Below are positions 3,634 to 7,727 of a DNA stretch of 7,727 nucleotides, in pieces. Below the pieces are notes generated by a model. The model ran no database searches. It was not told where the DNA came from and saw only the letters and a list, made by a program, of their open reading frames with translations. Numbering within the stretch: position 1 is the first letter of the stretch; each line of letters starts with the position of its first letter. Source of the stretch: Candidatus Parcubacteria bacterium (GTDB lineage Bacteria; Patescibacteriota; Minisyncoccia; Phycocordibacterales; SBAW01). The stretch covers positions 1-7,727 of the forward strand of contig JACMMG010000067.1 in the NCBI GenBank assembly GCA_014379165.1, in the 5' to 3' direction. Position numbers and translations under genes: made by a program.

Positions 3634-6600
3634 TTAGGCTGAGCAGCTTTCGCACGGTTCGCTCAAGATTTCGACTTTGGGGCGTCCGCCAGCGGGCGGA
3701 TTGAATACCGTAGACTCACCGAATTTTGGAATGCCGACAGGAAGCACCTCATGCACATGCTGTGCCGCCGGCTCCGGTGCTTTTACTTCTAGTTTTCCGC
3801 CTTTGGCGGAAGGCACAGGTACGGGTTCCATAATTGTTACATTACTTTGAGTGCTCATAATAAGTGGTGAAGGAATAGAGTCTCGTATTGCGGAGATGCT
3901 TACCGTCTCTTCAATAATAACTGCCGAGGGTACTGACATGCCTGAGGATGCTGCGCCTGCGTCGGTACTTGATGTGCCGCCGAATTTTGCCATGTTGACT
4001 GTTGATTTTTCAATTCGTGAAGCGCCAAGTGTGCGTAGGTAGTAGGTCGTCTTAAGGCCCAAACTCCATGCGTACTGATAAATTTCTGAAAGTACTTTAC
4101 CGGAGGTGCCGCCGTAAAAGATATTGAGCGATTGCGACTGGTCTATCCAGCGTCCACGGTACGCGGCTGCCTTAATAAGCCACTGCGGCTCTATCTCGAA
4201 CACTTCTTTATACTTGTCTTTGATCGCAGGCGGAATTTCGTCGATCTGCTGGATGCTGCCGTCGTAGTATTTCAGCTTTTCAAGCATGTCTTCACCCCAG
4301 AGGCCTAGTTTTTTTAGGTCATCAACCAAATATTCGTTGACAAGCATAAAGTCGCCCGCCATGTTGCTCTTTACGTAGATGTTTTTGTAGATCGGCTCGA
4401 TCGTTGGATAGCAGCCGGCAATGTTAGCCGTGGTAGCAGTCGGCGCATTTGCCATGGTGTTAGAGTTGCGCATACCCCATTCGCGGATCGCTTCGCGTAC
4501 CAGCCGCCAGTCAAGTGTTTCAGCGCGAGGAACTTCAATTTTGACACCGCGTTCAGCTTCAAGAAGCGCAAGCGTGTCTTGCGGGAGAATTCCGCGATCC
4601 CACTTAGAACCTTTGTATGTTTCGTACGGTCCGCGCTCTTTGGCTAACAGAGCCGAAGACAGAATTGCGTGGTAAGCGATAGCTTCCATGCTCTGATCAC
4701 TAAAACGAACGGCTTCTTCGCTGTCGAAATTTATATTGAGTTTATAAAGCGCATCTTGGAGACCACGAAGACCAAGGCCCACCGGGCGATGGCGCATGTT
4801 GCTCCGCTTTGTTTTTTCTGTCGGGTAGTAGTTAACGTCGATGACGTTGTCGAGCATGCGCATTGCAACTGGGACCACGCGTGCAACTAGGTCGCGGTCA
4901 AAGCGCCCATTGGTGACGAACCCGCCAAGGTTGATACTTCCTAAATTGCAGACCGCTGTTTCGGTCGCAGAATTATTAAGTGTAATTTCGGTGCAAAGGT
5001 TGGAGTTGTGTACGACGCCGATATGGTCTTGAGGTGAGCGGATGTTTGAAGGGTCTTTCCATGTAATCCACGGGTGTCCTGTTTCAAAAAGCATAGTAAG
5101 GTGCTTTTTCCAGAGCTCTCCTGCGCGCATTTTCTTAAACATCGGCATCTTTCCTTCGTCGGCGAGCTTTTCATAGTACTCGTAGCGCTCTTCGAACTTC
5201 CGGCCGTAGAGATCGTGGAGGTCGGGGACGTCAGAAGGACTAAAGAGTGTCCAGTACCCGTCTTCTTGAAGGCGCTTCATAAACAGGTCGGGGATCCAGG
5301 TTGCGGTATTTAGGTCATGCGCGCGTCTTCTTTCATCACCAGTATTTTTGCGAAGCTCGATAAAGTCTTCAATGTCGGCATGCCAATATTCAAGGTACAC
5401 AGCTGCCGCCCCACGCCGACGTCCTGAACGATTGATAGAAATAGTGACATCATTGGCAATTTTAAGGAATGGAATAACGCCTTGGCTTTCAACACCGGTT
5501 GTCTTAATTAAGGAACCAGTTGCGCGCACAGGAGTCCAGTCGGTACCGATGCCGCCGGCGTATTTAAGGAGCTGGGCATTGTCTTTGTAGGAGTCGAATA
5601 TCGCATGCAAGTCGTCTGGCACGGTGTCGAGGAAACAGGAGCTCAGCTGTGGCTTAAGCAAGCCCGCGTGGTAGAGCGTTGGGCTTGAGGGCATGTAATA
5701 CATAGCCGACATAATTTCGTAGAACTCCACTGCTTGCTGATTGCGTTCTTCGGGCGTCTTTTCTGCAAGCGCGCAGCCCATTGCGATTCGCATCCAGAAG
5801 ATCTGTGGCGTTTCAAGAAGTTTGCGCACGCCATGTTCGCGTGAAAGGTAGTTCTTTTCAAGCGTTTGAAGGCCTAAATATTTGAAATCTCGATCGCGTT
5901 CTACTTGCAGCACGTCGGCGAGTCTTGGTAGATCGAACTCAAGCATTCGCGGGTCGAACTGGCCTATCTCGACACCGCGCTTGATAGTGCGCGCGAACGC
6001 TTCGCGGTGTGCTTCTTCAAGTTTGTCGTAGTCGATGGTGCCAAGTACATCGCGGTAAAGGGATTGCAAGAGGAGCTGGGCTGCTACGGTTGAGTATGCG
6101 GGGTCGCGCTCGATCATTGAGCGCACTATCATGATGAAAACCTCGTGTATGTCGGTTGTTTTAATGCCTTCGTACATCTCGAGACGCACTTTGCTGATGA
6201 TCGCAGGCGTGTCGATGATGCGGTCAAAGCCGGCCGCGGCCCGTAAAAGGGTACGGGTGAGCTTACTTTCGGAAAATCGCTCTAACGAGCCGTCGCGCTT
6301 GGTAACCATGAGCGCGTTTTCCATTATTTTCTCTACAACTTCGGCTTTTTTCTCTTCTCGTATTTTTGCGTGCTCGTAGCGATAGATAATGTAGGATTTT
6401 GCCACGGTAAAATAGCCGCGCTCGGCGATGATATTTTCTACCGAGTCCTGCACCTCTTCAACGCTCGGTATAAAGGCGGTGCCTTCGAACTTGCGGTCTA
6501 TCGCTTCTACAACAGCAAGCGTAATGTCGCGGGCATCAACTTCGTGCTCTTGCCCTAGTGTTGCAGCGAAGGCTTTTTTAATGACAGTGGTAATTTTTTC

Positions 6601-6657
6601 TGGCTGGAAGTCTACGATCTCGCCGTTTCTCTTTTTTATTTTTTGAGTAGTTGCCAT
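3634..6657 (-). CDS. nrdA: Ribonucleotide reductase large subunit with two ATP-cones and a long disordered tail
   Basis: This 1007-aa protein (E. coli NrdA is 761) is the catalytic subunit that reduces ribonucleoside diphosphates. Residues about 6-98 are an extra ATP-cone (KKRNGEIVDFQPEKI...). Residues about 116-205 are a second one matching the E. coli N-terminus (VTKRDGSLERF, EGIKTTDIHE). The barrel follows, with C341 (LSSC), N553, C555 and E557 (NLCTEI, thiyl radical site), C570, PTATTANIAG at 740-748, and the radical-transfer pair Y872-Y873 (YYLRT). Shuttle cysteines C1002 and C1005 (CESC) end the protein. Residues about 890-1000 are a Ser/Pro/Ala-rich linker far longer than usual. ATP-cones give allosteric on/off control by ATP and dATP. 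ATG 6657 is chosen over a TTG 54 nt upstream because KIKKRNGE starts the domain and a -10 box lies between. There is no Shine-Dalgarno sequence. nrdB follows in the same direction. Confidence 0.97.
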   Translation of the reverse strand: MATTQKIKKRNGEIVDFQPEKITTVIKKAFAATLGQEHEVDARDITLAVVEAIDRKFEGTAFIPSVEEVQDSVENIIAERGYFTVAKSYIIYRYEHAKIREEKKAEVVEKIMENALMVTKRDGSLERFSESKLTRTLLRAAAGFDRIIDTPAIISKVRLEMYEGIKTTDIHEVFIMIVRSMIERDPAYSTVAAQLLLQSLYRDVLGTIDYDKLEEAHREAFARTIKRGVEIGQFDPRMLEFDLPRLADVLQVERDRDFKYLGLQTLEKNYLSREHGVRKLLETPQIFWMRIAMGCALAEKTPEERNQQAVEFYEIMSAMYYMPSSPTLYHAGLLKPQLSSCFLDTVPDDLHAIFDSYKDNAQLLKYAGGIGTDWTPVRATGSLIKTTGVESQGVIPFLKIANDVTISINRSGRRRGAAAVYLEYWHADIEDFIELRKNTGDERRRAHDLNTATWIPDLFMKRLQEDGYWTLFSPSDVPDLHDLYGRKFEERYEYYEKLADEGKMPMFKKMRAGELWKKHLTMLFETGHPWITWKDPSNIRSPQDHIGVVHNSNLCTEITLNNSATETAVCNLGSINLGGFVTNGRFDRDLVARVVPVAMRMLDNVIDVNYYPTEKTKRSNMRHRPVGLGLRGLQDALYKLNINFDSEEAVRFSDQSMEAIAYHAILSSALLAKERGPYETYKGSKWDRGILPQDTLALLEAERGVKIEVPRAETLDWRLVREAIREWGMRNSNTMANAPTATTANIAGCYPTIEPIYKNIYVKSNMAGDFMLVNEYLVDDLKKLGLWGEDMLEKLKYYDGSIQQIDEIPPAIKDKYKEVFEIEPQWLIKAAAYRGRWIDQSQSLNIFYGGTSGKVLSEIYQYAWSLGLKTTYYLRTLGASRIEKSTVNMAKFGGTSSTDAGAASSGMSVPSAVIIEETVSISAIRDSIPSPLIMSTQSNVTIMEPVPVPSAKGGKLEVKAPEPAAQHVHEVLPVGIPKFGESTVFNPPAGGRPKVEILSEPCESCSA
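3685..3700. repeat. Palindrome TCCGCC-AGCG-GGCGGA inside nrdA
   Basis: Perfect 6-bp arms around a 4-nt loop. It lies in the coding sequence of the disordered NrdA tail (encoding NPPAGGRP) and shares its arms with the palindrome at 3795. Confidence 0.6.
3795..3811. repeat. Palindrome TTCCGCC-TTT-GGCGGAA inside nrdA
   Basis: Perfect 7-bp arms around TTT, encoding PSAKGGK in the NrdA tail. The inner arms TCCGCC/GGCGGA match those of the palindrome 94 nt away, as expected for a dispersed short palindromic element tolerated in an unstructured protein segment. Confidence 0.6.
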
Positions 6658-6667
6658 TGGGAGATAC

Positions 6668-6673
6668 AGTATA
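6668..6673 (-). promoter_or_regulatory. Candidate -10 box of nrdA
   Basis: On the - strand TATACT (6673-6668) ends 10 nt before the nrdA ATG, which predicts a leader of only a few bases. No clear -35 element is present, so an activator or upstream curvature may help. Confidence 0.45.
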
Positions 6674-6739
6674 CCCCGCGCGCATCTGTAATCTCTATGT
6701 ACCTCACGCAATTTGTGTGTGCATAAGAAACCCGAGAAC

Positions 6740-6790
6740 TTTTTTTGAAAATGGCAACCACTTTTTTCGAGCTTTTTTGGGAAAAATTTT
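6740..6790. promoter_or_regulatory. Helically spaced A/T tracts upstream of nrdA
   Basis: T-runs at 6740-6746, 6762-6767 and 6773-6778 and the AAAAATTTT at 6782-6790 begin about 22, 11 and 9 bp apart, close to whole turns of the helix. This is the usual pattern of intrinsically bent DNA or an UP-like element. It lies 70-120 bp upstream of the nrdA -10 box. The rest of 6674-6739 shows nothing I can name. Confidence 0.4.
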
Positions 6791-6797
6791 GCGACGC

Positions 6798-6825
6798 AAA
6801 AGGCCCGGCGTTAGCCGGGCCTTTT
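6798..6825. terminator. Perfect hairpin terminator after the Gmad2 gene
   Basis: AAAAGGCCCGGC (6798-6809) and GCCGGGCCTTTT (6814-6825) form a perfect 12-bp stem around GTTA. It is symmetric, so it can work on either strand. It lies 17 nt beyond the Gmad2 stop codon and shields the nrdA promoter region from that transcript. Confidence 0.88.
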
Positions 6826-6842
6826 GAGAGGTTACAGTTGAG

Positions 6843-7352
6843 TTAGAACGTGATCGGAACGATAACTGATTGATCGCGCTCTGGATTGCCGGACGGATTG
6901 TCCTTCTTTAGTACAACACTACCGGAGCGTCCTTCGGGTTGGGTCTGGAACATGATTGTTGAAGTAAATTGAACGAAGTTGTCGGTCATCCATTCACCTT
7001 GTGCTTCTGCGTGGCCTTCTCCAATAAGTGCACCGGTTTCGTTTCTGATTTCGATAGGGAAAGAGCCTTCGAAGTACCACGTGCCGCGGGCGGAGCCGAG
7101 GATCATAATAGGAGAGACTATTTTTGAACCAACTGTAGGCACATCTACTGTAATAAGGTCAGTGATGCCTGCTTTAGTAATATTTGAACCCCCAGTAGTA
7201 CCACCGGAAGTCCCATTGTTATTTGTAGAGCTACCATCTGGAGTGGTAGTGGCTGTGGTAGGTGCCGTAGCCTTCGGCGGCATCATAACCAAGAAAATCG
7301 CACCTATTAACGCTATTACTAATACGATAACGGCTATAGTCCATTTATTCAT
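6843..7352 (-). CDS. Membrane-anchored Gmad2-domain protein
   Basis: With ATG 7352 as start the product is 169 aa. Residues about 4-25 are a single hydrophobic anchor (WTIAVIVLVIALIGAIFLVM). Next is a Thr/Gly/Ser/Asn-rich linker (about 26-60), then a domain of about 105 residues. The domain carries Gmad2 (immunoglobulin-like) features: a SPIMILGSARGTWYFEG strand region, FPIEI, GxLIGEG, and WMTDNFVQF near the middle. Gmad2 domains occur in spore-germination proteins and widely in extracytoplasmic proteins. They are thought to bind partners or wall material but have no known catalysis. The anchor plus linker implies display outside the membrane. An upstream GTG at 7388 would add 12 residues but overlaps the promoter-like AT-rich stretch. 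No Shine-Dalgarno sequence; TATACC ends 6 nt before the ATG and TATATA 20 nt before. Confidence 0.88.
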   Translation of the reverse strand: MNKWTIAVIVLVIALIGAIFLVMMPPKATAPTTATTTPDGSSTNNNGTSGGTTGGSNITKAGITDLITVDVPTVGSKIVSPIMILGSARGTWYFEGSFPIEIRNETGALIGEGHAEAQGEWMTDNFVQFTSTIMFQTQPEGRSGSVVLKKDNPSGNPERDQSVIVPITF

Positions 7353-7488
7353 ATATAGGGTATACCACACTCTATATACTATGTACACAGGTCTTTTATA
7401 CGCACCTTCTACGGTTTTTATTTTTCAATAAGCGGTATATCGTTATGGAAGGGGAAACTTGAAGTGCGCATGAAGGGACGCGAAACCC

Positions 7489-7727
7489 ATGCTTAAAAAA
7501 GGTCTGCGCGTGTTTGTCGAGAACCTGCAAGGGAACGCGCTCGGGTTCGGCACCTATGTGGGAGAAGTTCCGCTTGCAGAAGCCACTTCGCAGCTGCCTA
7601 TCGATGAAGAGCTGCAAGAGGTGATTAAAAGCGGTGCTACGACCGCCAAAATCATTCTCGATCCTACTACGCAGCATACTGCTGAAGTGGCATATGGCCA
7701 ATACTGCTCTTGGCAAGAGATTGGAGA
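7489..7727 (+). CDS. Unrecognised protein, N-terminal part (runs off the window)
   Basis: The frame opens at ATG 7489 and stays open to the end (79 complete codons). A purine-rich GAAGGGA (7472-7478) lies 10 nt before it, and an in-frame TGA at 7471 excludes a longer form. The visible part starts MLKKGLRVFVENLQGNALGFGTYVG in character: basic, then beta-rich with many Gly, Val and Thr. It continues with an acidic helix (IDEELQEVIKSG) and another beta-type stretch containing TTAKIILDPTTQHTAEVAYG. This mix suggests a small beta-barrel-like fold, but no family is recognised. It is divergent from the Gmad2 gene. TATATC near 7436 is a possible -10. Two tiny ATG frames (7445 and 7470) precede it and are not believed. 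Confidence 0.7.
   Translation, partial: MLKKGLRVFVENLQGNALGFGTYVGEVPLAEATSQLPIDEELQEVIKSGATTAKIILDPTTQHTAEVAYGQYCSWQEIG

Noticed and set aside
6658..6711. Longer nrdA from TTG 6711
   Set aside because: The added 18 residues are unlike NrdA and span the candidate -10 box. The ATG at 6657 begins the ATP-cone directly.
7367..7382. ACACTCTATATACTAT resembles a NrdR box (13 of 16 positions against the consensus as I recall it)
   Set aside because: It lies upstream of the Gmad2 gene, not an nrd gene. No second box at the usual spacing is seen, and AT-rich DNA gives such matches easily.
6979..7431. 150-aa + strand frame opposite the Gmad2 gene
   Set aside because: It is a shadow of the Gmad2 coding strand, whose domain is recognisable. 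No ribosome binding site.
7396..7716. 106-aa - strand frame at the right end
   Set aside because: It lies opposite the + strand frame from 7489, which has a better start and codon character. No ribosome binding site or family features.

Overview
The window looks like a fragment of a chromosome from an uncultivated bacterium, most likely Candidate Phyla Radiation (Patescibacteria, Parcubacteria-like), at roughly 50% GC with the standard genetic code. The pointers are a class I ribonucleotide reductase pair with a chlamydial-type (class Ic) small subunit, a membrane-anchored Gmad2-domain protein of a kind common in that group, short genes, and proteins with few recognisable relatives. This placement is an inference. 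A chlamydial or other origin is not excluded by what can be seen.

Left part (1-2190), all on the + strand. It opens with the 3' end of an unknown gene. Next comes a small secreted protein with a metzincin-like zinc motif, closed by a terminator. Then follow four compact transcription units. Unit A is a strong extended -10 promoter driving a 61-residue basic helical protein. Unit B is a pair of 45- and 50-residue single-span membrane proteins. Unit C is an 82-residue protein with a ClpX-like four-cysteine zinc motif. Unit D is a second pair of single-span membrane proteins (40 and 66 residues). Each unit ends in its own intrinsic terminator and each gene has a clear Shine-Dalgarno sequence. 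Most of these genes are too short for routine annotation.

Middle (2187-6657), mainly - strand: nrdA (1007 aa, two ATP-cones, long disordered tail) followed by nrdB (330 aa). NrdB has Phe where the radical Tyr normally sits and Glu as first metal ligand, which is the class Ic (Mn/Fe) signature. Together they would make deoxyribonucleotides. Between the two genes, on the opposite strand, is an apparently free-standing RNA gene of about 230 nt with a near-consensus promoter, a GC-rich structured body and a strong intrinsic terminator. I do not recognise its family, and it is the best candidate here for something undescribed. Two copies of a hairpin-bearing 29-30 nt repeat lie just beyond the nrdB stop codon.

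Right part (6658-7727): an AT-rich stretch with helically spaced A/T tracts upstream of nrdA, a perfect 12-bp hairpin terminator, the Gmad2-domain protein on the - strand, and the start of an unrecognised + strand gene that runs off the end.

A contrast runs through the window. The - strand genes (nrdA, nrdB, Gmad2) have no Shine-Dalgarno sequence and carry TATA-like -10 boxes 6-10 nt from the ATG, suggesting leaderless or nearly leaderless mRNAs. The left-hand + strand small genes have textbook ribosome binding sites.
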